A stretch of DNA of 64,000 nucleotides from VRUE01 sp963718775 (GCA_963718775.1 OY970377.1:372001-436000), one strand, 5' to 3'; shown: positions 1 to 10,602, counted from the first letter of the stretch. Numbers and translations are program-made. The notes: generated from the sequence alone by a model not told the origin.

Positions 1-650
1 GCACGCTGCCGAGGCCGACCAGCGCCTCGGCGATCGTCTCCTGGTAGTGGCGGTCGGAGACGCCGAGCAGCTGGCGCTCGGCGCCGGCCGGGTTGGTCAG
101 CGGGCCGAGGAAGTTGAAGATCGTCCGCACGCCGAGCTCCTTGCGGACCGGGACGACGTGGGCCATCGCCGCGTGGTGGCGGGGGGCGAACATGAAGCCG
201 AAGCCGACCTCGTCGATGCAGCGGCCGACCTGCTCGGGGTCGAGCTCGATGTTGACGCCGAGCGCCTCGAGCAGGTCGGCGGAGCCGCACTTGCTGGTGT
301 TGGAGCGGTTGCCGTGCTTGGCGACGGCGCAGCCGGCCGCCGCGGCGACCAGCGCCGCGGTGGTCGAGACGTTGAAGGTCGAGGGGCCGCCGCCGGTGCC
401 GGCGGTGTCGACCAGGTCGTCGCGCGAGGTCTCGACCGGGGCGGCCAGCGAGCGCATCGTCCGCGCCAGGCCGACCAGCTCGGGCACCGTCTCCCCCTTC
501 GCCCGCAGGGCGATCAGGAAGGCGCCGGTCTGCACCTCGCTCGGCGCGCCCCTCCATGATCTCGGCGAGCACCGCGGCGGCGTGGTCGGCGGTCAGGTGG
601 TCGCCCGCGCAGACCGCGTCGATCGCCCGGGTGACGACGTCGTTCGGCAT
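1..650 (-). CDS. trpD: Anthranilate phosphoribosyltransferase, 3' end outside window
   Basis: TrpD transfers phosphoribose from PRPP to anthranilate in tryptophan synthesis. Reading from the ATG at 650, the protein starts MPNDVVTRAIDAVCAG and contains the glycine-rich PRPP-binding signature GTGGGPSTFN and the later block FNFLGPLTNPAGA, both typical of the family. The gene runs off the left edge, so roughly the C-terminal third is missing. The frame shifts by one base near 540-546 (EIMEGRA, then SEVQTGAF), which I take to be a sequencing indel. It is the last visible gene of a trpE-trpG-trpD run, separated from trpG by a short intergenic hairpin. Confidence 0.93.
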   Translation of the reverse strand, partial: MPNDVVTRAIDAVCAGDHLTADHAAAVLAEIMEGRAERGADRRLPDRPAGEGGDGARAGRPGADDALAGRPGRDLARRPGRHRRHRRRPLDLQRLDHRGAGRRGGRLRRRQARQPLQHQQVRLRRPARGARRQHRARPRAGRPLHRRGRLRLHVRPPPPRGDGPRRPGPQGARRADDLQLPRPADQPGRRRAPAARRLRPPLPGDDRRGAGRPRQR

Positions 651-665
651 CACCCGTCCACCCCG

Positions 666-709
666 TTCCGGTGCGCTTTATGTACCTGCGGATGCAAAGC
701 GCACCGGAA
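666..709. repeat. Perfect 14-bp inverted repeat between trpG and trpD
   Basis: The arms 666-679 and 696-709 are exact reverse complements (TTCCGGTGCGCTTT and its complement) with a 16-base spacer. The right arm ends two bases before the trpG stop codon at 712-714. There is no T-run, so it would be an actinobacterial-type hairpin without a U-tract, or an mRNA processing or attenuating stem inside the operon. It resembles the other stop-abutting hairpins in this window in position but not in sequence. Confidence 0.8.
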
Positions 710-711
710 GC

Positions 712-1277
712 TCATCGGGTCTCCAGGAAGTTGGCCAGCAGATGCTTGCCCTGCGGGGTGAGCACCGACTCGGGGTGGAACTGGACGCCCTCGGCGGGCA
801 GCTCGCGGTGGCGGGCGCCCATCACGACGTCGCCGAGGCTGGCGCTCAGCTCGAGCTCGTCGGGCAGGTCGGGGTCGGCGACCAGCGAGTGGTAGCGGCC
901 GGCGACCAGCGGGCTGGGCAGGCCGGCGTAGATCGGTCCGGCCGTCGTGCTCGACCTCGGCGTCCTTGCCGTGGATCGGCTCGCCCTGCACGGTGCGGCC
1001 GCCGAAGGCCTCGACCAGCGACTGGTGGCCGAGGCAGACGCCGAGCACCGGCGTGCCCGCCTCGGCGAAGCGCGCGGATCGCCTCGACCGAGATCCCGGC
1101 CTCGGCCGGCGTGCAGGGGCCCGGCGAGACGACGAGGCGGTCGGCGCCGCGCTCGAGCAGCTCGCCGACCTCGGCCTTGTCGTTGCGGACGACCTCGATC
1201 TCCGCCCCCAGCTCGCCCAGGTACTGGACGAGGTTGTAGGTGAAGCTGTCGTAGTTGTCGATGACGAGGACGCTCAT
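712..1277 (-). CDS. trpG: Anthranilate synthase glutamine amidotransferase subunit (TrpG/PabA)
   Basis: This class I glutamine amidotransferase supplies ammonia to TrpE (and possibly to PabB). It begins MSVLVIDNYDSFTYNLVQ, then has SPGPCTPAEAG, the nucleophile motif LGVCLGHQ, and the histidine-glutamate pair in VQFHPES; it ends LANFLETR. These are the Cys-His-Glu catalytic residues of the family. Two single-base frameshifts (near 1070 and near 945) split it into three frames, but the translation is continuous when they are bridged, giving a normal length of about 188 residues. It starts 10 bases after the trpE stop, so the two are almost certainly co-transcribed. Confidence 0.93.
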
Positions 1278-1287
1278 CGCTCGCTCC

Positions 1288-2800
1288 TCAGGCCCAGTCC
1301 GGCTGCTCGCAGGCCAGCTCGACGGCGCGGAAGACCGCCTTGGCCTTGTTGACCGACTCGTTGTACTCGTAGGCGGGCTTGGCGTCGGCGACGGTGCCGC
1401 CGCCGGCCTGGACGTGGATCTGGCCGTCCTTGACGACGACGGTGCGGATGTGGATCGCCGTGTCGAGGTCGCCGTTCCAGGAGAGGTAGCCGATCGCGCC
1501 GCCGTAGGAGCAGCGCTTGACCTTCTCGAGCTCGTCGATGATCTGCATCGCCCGCACCTTGGGCGCGCCGGAGAGGGTGCCGGCGGGCAGCGCCGAGCGC
1601 AGCACGTCCATCGCCCCGACCCCCTCGCGCAGCGTGCCCGAGACCTGGCTGACGATGTGGAGGACGTGCGAGTAGGTCTCGACGACCATCAGCTCGTCGA
1701 CGCTCGACCGAGCCGTACTCGCAGACGCGGCCGAGGTCGTTGCGGCCGAGGTCGACCAGCATCACGTGCTCGGCCCGCTCCTTGGGGTCGTTGACGAGCC
1801 GCTCGGCGAGGCGGCGGTCCTCCTCCTCGTCGCCGCCGCGCGGGTAGGTGCCGGCGATCGGCCGCGTCTCGACCCGGCCGCCGGTGACCTTGACCAGCGG
1901 CTCGGGCGAGGCGCCGGCGATCTGGAAGTCGCCGAACTCGAGGAAGTACATGTAGGGCGAGGGGTTGACGGCGCGCAGGCCGCGGTAGACCGAGAAGGCC
2001 TCGACCGGCGCCGGCGCGGAGAAGCGCTGCGAGGGGACGACCTGGAAGGCGTCGCCGGCGTGCACGTACTCGACGATCCGCTCGACCGCCGCTTCGAACT
2101 CCTCGCGCTCCATGTTGGAGGCGAAGCGCGGCGGCTCGGCGACGCTCGGGCGCTCCGGCGCGGGCACGGCGCCGCGCAGGCGCTCGCGGACGTCGGCGAT
2201 CGTCGCCGCGGCGCGCTCGTAGGCGGCGTCGATGCCGCCCTCGTCGTCGGCGAAGGCGCAGGACATGATCGTCAGCTCGTGGCGCAGGTGGTCGAAGACG
2301 AGCAGCACGTCGGTGATCATCAGCGCCATGTCGGGCAGGCCGAGCGGGTCGGGGTTCGGCTCGCCGAGCGGCTCGACCGTGCGCACCAGGTCGTAGCCGA
2401 AGAAGCCGACGGCGCCGCCGGCGAACGGCGGCAGGCCCTCGACCGGGGCGAGCCGGAAGCGCGGCGAGGCGCTCGGCGACGGCGGCGTAGGGGTCGGGCG
2501 CCTCGGCGGTCCTCCCCGCCGGTCTCGCTCAGCACGCCGTCGCTCCAGCGCAGCACCGAGCGCGGGCGGATGCCGACGAAGGAGTAGCGGCCGACCTGGC
2601 CCTGCTCGGCCGACTCGAGCAGGAAGCAGGGCGCCCCCTCGGGCTCGCCGGCGCGCAGCTTGAGGAAGGCCGAGACCGGCGTCTCGCAGTCGTCGACGAA
2701 GCGGGCGCGGACCGGGACGACGTTGCCCTGCGCGGCGAGCGCGCGCGCCTCCTCGAGGCTCGGCTCGAGCCGCAGCTCGCGACTCAGCCGCGACGGCCAT
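1288..2800 (-). CDS. trpE: Anthranilate synthase component I
   Basis: TrpE makes anthranilate from chorismate using ammonia from TrpG. Recognisable blocks are the N-terminal NVVPVRARF and ETPVSAFLKL, then YMYFLEFGDFQIAGASPE, ETRPIAGTYPRG, LVDLGRNDLGR, GTLSGAPKVRAM and the end region IHVQAGGGTVADA. These are the chorismate-binding blocks of the family. At least three indels (close to the start, near 2490, near 1710) move it between frames. The ATG at 2800 overlaps the end of hisIE by about 17 bases; translational coupling is likely. The usual feedback-binding region near residues 35-45 is in the disrupted part, so sensitivity to tryptophan cannot be judged. Confidence 0.92.
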
Positions 2801-3363
2801 TGAGCACCTCCATCACCGCCGACTGGGGAACCTCGCGCGAGGCGAGCAGGACGCTGAGGTGGTAGAGCAGGTCGGCGGCCTCTTCGGCGACGCGCTCGTC
2901 GGACTCCTCGCGAGCGGCGCGGACCGACCTCCTCGGCCTCCTCCTCGACCTTCTCGCCGATCAGCTTCGGGTCGTCGAGCAGCTGCACGGTGTAGCTGCC
3001 CTCGGGCCGCTCGGCGGCGCGGCTGCGCAGGGTGCGCTCCAGCGCCGCCAGCGCTTCGTGCGGCGACGGGCTCGGGCTGCCTTCGCCGTCAAGCTCGCGG
3101 TAGAAGCAGGACCGCTCGCCCGTGTGGCAGGCGGGCCCGGTCGGCTCGACCAGGGCGACGATCGCGTCGCCGTCGCAGTCGTAGCGCAGCTGGCGCAGCT
3201 TCAGCACGTTGCCCGAGGTTTCCCCCTTGCGCCAGATCTCCTCGCGCGAGCGGCTGTAGAAGTGCAGCTCGCCGGTCTCGACCGTGAGCCGCAGCGACTC
3301 CTCGTTCGCGTAGGCAAGCGTCAGCACCTCGCCGCTGGCGAAGTCCTGCGCCACGCACGGCAC
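2784..3363 (-). CDS. hisI: Bifunctional phosphoribosyl-AMP cyclohydrolase / phosphoribosyl-ATP pyrophosphatase (HisIE)
   Basis: This fusion does steps two and three of histidine synthesis. The HisI part shows LAYANEESLRLT, GELHFYSRSR, WRKGETSGN and DCDGDA with the zinc ligands in GPACHTGERSCF. The HisE part follows from about residue 110 with SYTVQLLDDP, IGEKVEEEAEE and EEAADLLYHL. An indel near 2925 shifts the frame. The GTG at 3363 is the first usable start in frame, but the codons just upstream read EVKFDERGL, which is normal HisI sequence, so the true start is probably an ATG near 3396 separated by another indel. Linkage of hisI to trpE is common in actinobacteria. Confidence 0.9.
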
Positions 3364-3414
3364 CAGGCCCCGCTCGTCGAATTTAACCTCGCTCGAACAT
3401 CGAGCAATCGTAGT

Positions 3415-4312
3415 CTACTCGATGCCGAGGCGATCGAGCAGGTCCTCGTCGCGGCGCCAGTGGCTGCGCACGCGGACCTTGAGGTCGAGGTGGACCTTGG
3501 CGCCGAGCTCGGCTTCGAGCGAGCGGCGGGCGGCGGTGCCGATCTCTCCGACCTTGGCGCCGCTCTTGCCGATCAGGATCCCCTTCTGCGACTCGGTCTC
3601 GGCCCAGATCTCGGCGCGACGGTGACCAGGCCGTCCTCGCGGGCGTCGATCACTCCTTGACGCTGACCTCGACCGAGTGCGGGATCTCGTCGCGGGTCCG
3701 GTTGAGGACCTGCTCGCGGATCAGCTCGGCCAGCAGCAGCTCGCTCGACTGGTCGCTGTGGTCCTCCGGCGGGTAGAGGTAGTGGCCCTCGGGGACGAGC
3801 TCGCCGAGCCGCTCGACCAGGGCCTCGAGGCCCTCGCCGCTGCGGGCGCTGATCGGGAAGACCTCGTCGACGCCCTCCAGCTCGGCCGCCTCGGCCAGCA
3901 CCGGGACCAGCTCGTTGGGCCCGAGCCGGTCGATCTTGTTGACGGCGCAGATCGTCGGCAGCTTGGCGCCGGCGCCCGAGCAGGGCGCGGGCGATGAAGC
4001 GGTCGCCGGGCCCGACCCCCTCCTCGCCGTTGATCACGATCAGGGCCAGGTCGGATTCGGCCAGCTCGCGCTCGACCCGGTGCTGCATGCGCTCGGTGAG
4101 CACGTCGCGCGGCTTCTGCACGCCGGGCAGGTCGACGAGGACGAGCTGGCGGCCGGCCTCGATGTCGGTGGCGATGCCGCGGATCGCCCGGCGCGTCGTC
4201 TGCGGGCGCATCGAGACGATCGCCACGTGGCTGCCGACGATCGCGTTGACCAGCGTCGACTTGCCGACGTTGGGCCGCCCGGCGAGCCCGATGAAGCCCG
4301 AGCGCGGGTCAT
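3415..4312 (-). CDS. era: GTPase Era, ribosome assembly factor
   Basis: Era binds the 3' end of 16S rRNA and helps 30S maturation. The P-loop GRPNVGKSTLVN, the switch region MRPQTTRR, the G3 motif VDLPGVQKPRD, and the C-terminal KH domain (GILIGKSGAKVGEIG, then AKVHLDLKVRV) are all visible. The reading frame shifts near 4290, 3985 and 3645, so the gene is spread over several frames. The ATG overlaps the ybeY stop (ATGA), a typical coupled pair. Length after repair is about 300 residues, normal for Era. Confidence 0.93.
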
Positions 4313-4669
4313 CCCAGCCCCTCGATCACGCGCTCCTGCAGGGCGAGCATCTCGCCCGTCGTCGGTCTCGTGGTCGTAGCCGCAGAGGTGCAGGACGCCG
4401 TGGACCGCGGCCTCGGTCACGTCGGTGCAGTGCTCGGGGCAGATCGCCACGTCGCCGAGCTCGCGCGGGCCGGCGGTCGGGCCGGCGCCGTCGACCGGAA
4501 AGGCGAGCACGTCGGTCGGCGCGTCCTTGCCGCGGTGCTCGCGGTTGAGCTCGTGGATCCGCTCCGCGTCGACGAGCTCGACCGCGAGGTGGCCGTCGGC
4601 GACCCCGGCCGCGTCGAGCGCCGCCGCGACCGGCTCGCGCAGCTCCGCCGGCACGTCGTCCGAGGTCAA
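4309..4669 (-). CDS. ybeY: rRNA maturation endoribonuclease YbeY
   Basis: YbeY is a metal-dependent RNase for rRNA 3' ends. The zinc-binding signature HGVLHLCGYDH is present, as are DVLAFPVD and LGDVAICPE. The start is a TTG at 4669, one base after the phoH stop region. An indel near 4360 breaks the last 20 residues (ETDDG, then EMLALQERVIEGLG). It sits in the usual phoH-ybeY-era order, a conserved ribosome-maturation and stress block. Confidence 0.92.
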
Positions 4670-4672
4670 CCG

Positions 4673-5625
<953 letters not shown>

Positions 5626-5645
<20 letters not shown>

Positions 5646-6056
5646 GCACCGCCGCGCTGACCCGCTTGCCGTCGGCGCGCCCGCCGACCTTCGGCATCAG
5701 CGCCGACATCACCTGGCCCATCTGCTTCTGCTCGGTGGCGCCGGTCTCGGCGACCGCCGCGTCGACCAGCTCGCCGAGCTCCTCGTCGGAGAGCTGCTTG
5801 GGCAGGTAGGCCTCGATCAGCTCCGCCTCGAAGCGCTCGGCCTCGGCCTGCTCGGCGCGACCCGCCTCGCGGTAGGCCTCGGCGGCTTCGAGCCGCTTCT
5901 TGCGCTCGCGCTGCAGCACCGCGACCTCGTCGCCGTCGCCCAGCTTGGCGTCCTTCTGCAGCGAGTCGACGATCATCCGCAGGCGCCCGGCACGCTCGCG
6001 CTCGCCCGCTTTCATCGCCGTGCGCACATCGCCTGAACCTGCTCGAGAACGCTCAT
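5626..6056 (-). CDS. GatB/YqeY domain protein
   Basis: A small protein of about 143 residues matching the YqeY family, which resembles the tail domain of the GatB amidotransferase subunit. The typical segments are AMKAGERERAGRLRMI, EAYLPKQLSDEEL and QMGQVMSALMPKV. The role is thought to be tRNA-related but is not established. The ATG at 6056 gives MSVLEQVQ and then an indel near 6030 moves to the frame that encodes DVRTAMKAG. It lies between murI and phoH and overlaps phoH slightly. Confidence 0.88.
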
Positions 6057-6061
6057 CCGCC

Positions 6062-6865
6062 CTAAGGGTAGTCGGCGGCGTCGATCTCGACCCGCTCGAC
6101 CTCACCCAGCGGCATCTGCAGGAAGCGGGTGCCGAGCTCGCGGAAGGACTCGACGTCGCCGGTGCAGAGGAAGCGGTAGTCGCCCTCGCCGTCGGGAGCG
6201 CGGGCGAGCCCGGCGCTCGAGGGTGCGCTGGACGGCGGCGGCGACCGCGTGGCCGCCGCTGACCAGGCGCACGTCGCGGCCGAGGATGCGCTGCAGCATC
6301 GGCGCCACCAGCGGGTAGTGGGTGCAGCCGAGGATCAGGGTGTCGACCTCGGCCCGCTTCAGCGGCGCGCAGTAGGCGCGGGCCATCTCCAGCACGCCCT
6401 CGTCGAAGGGCGAGCCGTCCTGGATGAAGGGGGCCAGGTCGGGCGCCTCGACCTCGGTCACCTCGAGCGCCCGGCCCTGCCCTTCGAGCGCCCGCCGGTA
6501 GGCGCCGCTCTCGACCGTGTTCGGCGTCGCCAGCACGCCGACCCGGCCGCTGTCGGTGATCGCCGCGGCGATCTCGGCCTGCGGCTCGACCACCGGCACC
6601 ACCTCCACCCCGTGCTCGGCGCGCCACCTCGCGGGCGACGTCGGCGCCGATCGAGGTCGCCGTGTTGCAGGCGATCACCAGCAGCTTGGCGCGGCCGCCC
6701 AGCAGCAGCTCGGCGATCGCCCGGATCCGCTCCCGCAGCTCGTCGGGGTCCCTGGTGCCGTAGGGGAACCATCGCCGTGTCGCCGAGGTAGACGAAGTCC
6801 TCCTCGGGCAGCGAGACCAGGCACTCGTGCAGCACGGTGAGCCCGCCGACCCCGGAGTCGAACAT
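6062..6865 (-). CDS. murI: Glutamate racemase
   Basis: MurI makes D-glutamate for peptidoglycan. The start MFDSGVGGLTVL, the first catalytic cysteine in the region IACNTATS, and the second in LILGCTHYPL are all present, with VLATPNTVESGAY between them. Indels near 6765, 6630 and 6205 scatter the gene over three frames. It ends with a TAG just before the YqeY start. Reading further upstream in frame gives DASLPIA, so an earlier start cannot be excluded. Confidence 0.92.
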
Positions 6866-6919
6866 CGCGATCGGCAGCGAGGCGTCACGACCCCGGTGGC
6901 GGCTGTCCTCAGGGCGGCG

Positions 6920-7407
6920 CTAGAGGAAGGGCTTGTACGCCATGAAGAAGATCGTCACGACGACGATCAGGCCGGCGAGCGTGCCGACTTTGCCGATCCG
7001 CTCGCCCGAGCGCTGCGAACTCGTCGCTGAGCGTGTCGCCCGCCTTCAGGTCGCGTTCGGCCAGCTCCTTCGCCTCTGCGCACCTGCGGCTGGAAGAAGG
7101 CGTGCTGAAGGCCGAAGAGGACGAGGATCGCGAGGAAGCCGACGCTGATGAAGGCGTCGCTGGTCTCCCAGGGTCCGTCGAGCAGCAGGTAGATGCCGGC
7201 CAGCAGGAGGACGATCATGCCCGGGTTGACCAGGTAGCGGTCGCACTTCTGCACCCCGGCGAGGATCGCCGGCGTCGCGCGCGGGTGCTGCGGCACGACC
7301 GAGAAGAAGAGCGCGTAGCCGAAGGTCGGCCCGAAGGCGAGCACGACCGCGAGGATGTGCAGGAAGACCGCGATCTTGTAGCCGGGATCGACGATCGTCG
7401 CGAGCAT
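6920..7407 (-). CDS. DUF2269-like integral membrane protein
   Basis: A small inner-membrane protein with four hydrophobic helices: residues about 11-35 (IAVFLHILAVVLAFGPTFGY), 60-80 (PGMIVLLLAGIYLLL), 85-105 (FISVGFLAILVLFG) and, after two indels near 7078 and 7010, a last helix reading LAGLIVVVTIFFMAY. The histidine and glycine pattern of the first helix resembles the DUF2269 family, whose function is unknown. It stands between murI and prmA on the same strand. Confidence 0.7.
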
Positions 7408-7438
7408 CGGCCAGAAACATATCGGCGCATACGGCGGC

Positions 7439-7477
7439 CTGGCGACTTATCCGTGTATCCGACGGATAAGTCGCCAG
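7439..7477. terminator. Perfect 16-bp hairpin abutting the prmA stop codon
   Basis: Arms 7439-7454 and 7462-7477 are exact complements with a 7-base loop. The right arm touches the TGA of prmA at 7478-7480, so on the minus strand the hairpin forms right after translation stops. There is no T-run after it. I read it as an actinobacterial intrinsic terminator for prmA, or as a member of the stop-abutting hairpins described in the findings. Confidence 0.75.
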
Positions 7478-8355
7478 TCAGCGCCGGAGCAGGAGCGCGG
7501 CCCAGTCGCCGTCGATGCGACGATCGGCCTCGGCAAGACCGCCGGGAGCGAAGGCGGCCGCGATCTCGTCGAGCTCGGTCGGCAGGAGGCCCGAGAGGAT
7601 CATCGTGGCGGGAGTCGGGGGAGGACTCGCCGGAGCAACAGCGGGGAGGCTCCGTCGAGTCCTCCCCCGACTCCCGGAGCCATCGAGCTGCGCGGCGACG
7701 ACCTTGAGGACCGGGGCGGTCATGTTGGCAACCGTCGTTGGGGCGAGCGCCGGCAGCTCCTCGCGGAGGTTGAGCTGCTCGAAGCTCGACCGCGACCCCG
7801 TTGGCCTCAGCGTTCGCGGCTGCCGCCTCGATCGAAGGCTGCTCGTGGTCGTAGCCGTCGACCGGGTCCCAGCCGAGCTTGGCGGCGGCGATCGCGAGGA
7901 CGCCGGAGCCGGTGCCGAGGTCGGTGAGCGGTCCGCCGGCCTCTCCCGCGGCCTCCAGCTCAAGCAGGAGCTCGAGGCAGAGGCGGGTGGTCGGGTGGGC
8001 GCCGGTGCCGAAGGCGCGGCCGGGGTCGACGACGAGGTCGATCGTGCCCTCGCGCGGCTCCTCCCAGGAGGGGCGCAGCCAGAGCCGCTCGCCGACCAGC
8101 AGCGGCTTGTGGAAGTCCTGCCAGCGGTCGGCCCAGTCGTCGGGGACCTCGGTCGACGACCACCTCGACCAGCCCGTCGCCGGCCGCCGCCTCGATCTCG
8201 CCCAGCTCCGGCAGCTCGCCCTCGCCGCCGTAGATCGCGTACTCGACGTAGCCCGGCCCGCGCTCCTCCTCGACCCCGTTCGGCGCCAGCACGGTCAGCT
8301 CGGCGAGGACGATCTCGGCCTGCTCGGGCGAGCAGCGGACCGCGAGGCGGATCAA
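7478..8355 (-). CDS. prmA: Ribosomal protein L11 methyltransferase with an inserted palindromic segment
   Basis: PrmA methylates ribosomal protein L11 using SAM. The family blocks VVDPGRAFGTGAHPTT, the SAM site DLGTGSGVLAIAAAKLG and the NMTAPVL catalytic-loop equivalent are present. The TTG start at 8355 overlaps the dnaJ stop. Indels near 8160 and 7785 shift the frame. Between VVAAQLDGS and the conserved MILSGLLPTELDEI lies an unusual stretch of about 20 residues (GSRGRTRRSLPAVAPASPPP) that is encoded by a perfect inverted repeat (7610-7675) and keeps the reading frame open. Confidence 0.9.
7609..7676. repeat. Perfect 21-bp inverted repeat inside prmA
   Basis: Arms 7609-7629 and 7656-7676 are exact complements; after a single C/T mismatch the stem goes on for six more pairs (7631-7636 with 7649-7654), leaving a 12-base loop. 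It is translated in the prmA frame as a Ser/Arg/Pro-rich insert. Typical PrmA proteins, as I know them, have only a short link here. Confidence 0.9.
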
Positions 8356-9024
8356 CCGAAGGCTCGGCGCACGCGGGAGAAGAAGCCGCTCGTCGCCCTG
8401 CTGGGAGCGCAGGTTGCGCGGCTCGAGCGTCTCGCCCAGCTTCTCGGCCAGCTCGCGCTGCTCCTCGGAGAGGTCGCTGGGGACGATCACGTGGATGACG
8501 ATCACGCAGGTCGCCGGGCGGGCCCGCCGTTGGCGCCGGGCATGCCGTGGCCGCGCAGGGCGAACTGGGTGCCGTGCTGGACGCCAGGCGGCAGCTCGAT
8601 CTCGCGCTCGCCCTCGTGGCTGGGGATCTTGACGCTGGCGCCGAGCATCGCGTCGACCGCGGAGATCTCGACCGCGTGGATGAGGTCCTGGCCGCGCATC
8701 GGCCCGCGCCGCACCTCGAAGCCGAAGGCGCCGCCGAAGAAGGCCTGGAAGATGTCCTCGACCGAGCCGAAGCCGGCGCCGCCGGGGAAACCGCCGCCGC
8801 CGCGCAGGCCCTCGTGGCCGTAGCCGTCGTAGGCGCGGCGCCGCTCGGGGTCGGAGAGCACCTCGTAGGCTTCCGCCGCCGCCTTGAACTTCTCCTCCGC
8901 CTCGGGGTCGTGGTCGTTGACGTCGGGGTGCAGCTCGCGGGCGAGGCGGCGGAAGGCGCGTCTTCACCTCCGCCTCGGAGGCGTCGCGCTCGACGCCGAG
9001 GATCTCGTAGTAGTCGCGTGGCAT
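8352..9024 (-). CDS. dnaJ: Short DnaJ-like co-chaperone lacking the zinc finger
   Basis: The J domain starts MPRDYYEILGVERDASEAEVK and, after an indel near 8957, continues VLSDPERRRAYDGYGHEGL. A G/F region with FGSVEDIFQAFFGG follows. The protein then jumps straight to the second C-terminal substrate-binding module (MRGQDLIHAVEIS, LPPGVQHGTQFALRGHGMP) and ends GFFSRVRRAFG. The four CxxCxGxG zinc repeats and the first C-terminal module are absent, giving about 225 residues instead of about 370. Position after hrcA and before prmA is the standard one for the main DnaJ, so a real internal deletion or an assembly collapse is possible. Confidence 0.85.
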
Positions 9025-9034
9025 CAGCTGGGCG

Positions 9035-10065
9035 TCAACCGTCGTAGACCGTCTCGCAGTAGCGCGAGAGCTCGCGGGCCGCGCCGCGCACCGAGGCGAT
9101 CGCGGTCGCGTAGTCCATGCGCAGCGGGCCGACCACGCCGACCGCGCCGAGGTTGCGGTGGGCGAGGCCGTAGTTGGCGCCGACGACGCTGACCGAGCGC
9201 AGCTCCGGCTGCGGGTTCTCGCCGCCGATCCAGAGGAAGACCGAGCGCTCGTCGAGGGCCGAGCGCAGCATCCCGAGCAGGCTCGCCCGCCCCTCCAGCG
9301 CGGTCATCAGCTCGGTCGGCCCGGGGCAGGTCGGCGGAGTGGGCTTCGGAGAGCAGCCGCGAGGCGCCCTCCATGTAGAGGGTGTCGGCGCTCTCCTCCT
9401 GCTCGAGCTCGGTGAAGGCCGCGCCGAGAGTGGCGACGAACTCGGCCTCGACCGGCCCCAGCTCGGGGTCGGCGAGCCGGTTGGCGATCATCCGCGCGCC
9501 GACGCTCATCCCGGCAAGCGACTCGTTCAGGTAGCTCGAGGCCCACTCGACCAGGCCGGGGTCGACCGGATCTGGGAAGTCGAAGACGCGCTTGGCGACG
9601 GCGCCGTTGGAGGCGATCGCGACCACCATCACCCGGGTCGGCTGCAGGCGCAGCACCTCGACCCGGTGGATCGTCGCCGCGACCGTCTCCGGCGGCGCCG
9701 TGACCAGCGCCATCAGGTCGGTCACCTGGGCCAGCGCCGCCGTCGTCTCCCGCATCGCCTCGTCGATCTCGCGGCGCAGCTCGAGAGCTCGACCTCGACC
9801 GTCGGCAGCGGCGGCGCCGCCGGCCGCCATCAGCAAATCGACGTAGCAGCCGGTAGCCGAACTCGGTCGGCACCCGCCCCGCCGAGGTATGCGGATGGGT
9901 CAGGTACCCAGCCGCCTCGAGCGCCGCCAGCTCCGCCCGCACGGTCGACGGCCCCCACTCGACCTCCGCCCGCTCGGCGATCTCCTTCGAAGGCACCGGC
10001 CTGCCCGACGCGAGATACGCGTCGACCACCAGCTTGAGGATCAGCTCTTGCCGCGGGGAAAGCAT
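9035..10065 (-). CDS. hrcA: Heat-inducible transcription repressor HrcA
   Basis: HrcA represses chaperone genes through CIRCE operators. The N-terminal winged helix reads RQELILKLVVDAYLASG, PVPSKEIAERAEVEWGPSTVRAEL and YLTHPHTSAGRVPT. The C-terminal part contains NPQPELRSVSVVGANYG and GVVGPLRMDY, which are family hallmarks. Indels near 9820, 9790 and 9325 shift the frame. It is followed by dnaJ. No CIRCE sequence is visible in the 140 bases upstream; that space is filled by a long inverted repeat. Confidence 0.93.
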
Positions 10066-10081
10066 TGCTCCGGAGTCTAGG

Positions 10082-10194
10082 CGGGGCGCCGGGTGGCCCT
10101 GCCCGCGGCTTGTACTTTTTCCGCATCAACTCCCGCGGTCAGCCACAAACTGCCTTCGGAAAAAGTTGAGCGGGCAGGGCCACCCGGCGCCCCG
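10082..10194. repeat. Long inverted repeat, 25-bp perfect arms, family 1 copy A
   Basis: Arms 10082-10106 and 10170-10194 are exact complements. The interior contains a second inverted repeat (ACTTTTTCCG at 10114-10123 with its complement at 10157-10166) and the string CCCGCGGTCAGCCACAAACT at 10132-10151. The element lies between the hrcA start and the stop of the MaoC-type gene at 10207. The CTTGTACTTTTT motif links it to copies B (57137) and C (60207), and the CCGCGG-CAGCCACA string links it to copy D (14723). Confidence 0.9.
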
Positions 10195-10206
10195 TCCCGT
10201 CTCCAG

Positions 10207-10601
10207 CTACAGCTGAACTTCCGCCTCGGCGTTGCGAATCGTCTGATTGTCACCCTGCGCAGCGACCGTGTCGATCATCACCGTCGTCGCCGTCGACCGA
10301 CTTGACCGTGCCGCTGACGACGATCTCGGTCTCCGGCGCGCCCATGCCGCGGAACTGGACCGAGAGCCGCTTCAGCGACTTCGGGATCGCCACCGGCCGC
10401 CTCGGTGGCGGCCCGCGCGACCAGGCCCATCATGTAGAGGCCGTGCAGGATCGTGTTCGGCAGGCCGACCGCCTTGGCGAACTCGGGGTCGATGTGGATC
10501 GGGTTGAAGTCGCCCGAGGCACCCGCGTAGCGGTGCGGCAGGTACTTGTCGGGGGTGACCCTCAGCTCGGCGATCGCGTCCCCCGCGTTCAGATCTGCCA
10601 T
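10207..10601 (-). CDS. MaoC-family (R)-hydroxyacyl dehydratase subunit (HadB-like)
   Basis: A hot-dog fold dehydratase. The catalytic Asp/His motif ASGDFNPIHIDPEFAKAVG and LPNTILHGLYMMGL are clear. After indels near 10395 and 10295 the protein continues KRLSVQFRGMGAPET, IVVSGTVKSV and ends RNAEAEVQL with TAG at 10207-10209. It is adjacent to and in line with a second MaoC-type gene, the usual two-subunit arrangement of actinobacterial hydroxyacyl-ACP/CoA dehydratases. Confidence 0.87.
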
Positions 10602-10602
10602 C

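Noticed and set aside
10066..10206. CIRCE operator before hrcA
   Set aside because: I looked for TTAGCACTC...GAGTGCTAA and did not find it; the space holds inverted repeat A instead.
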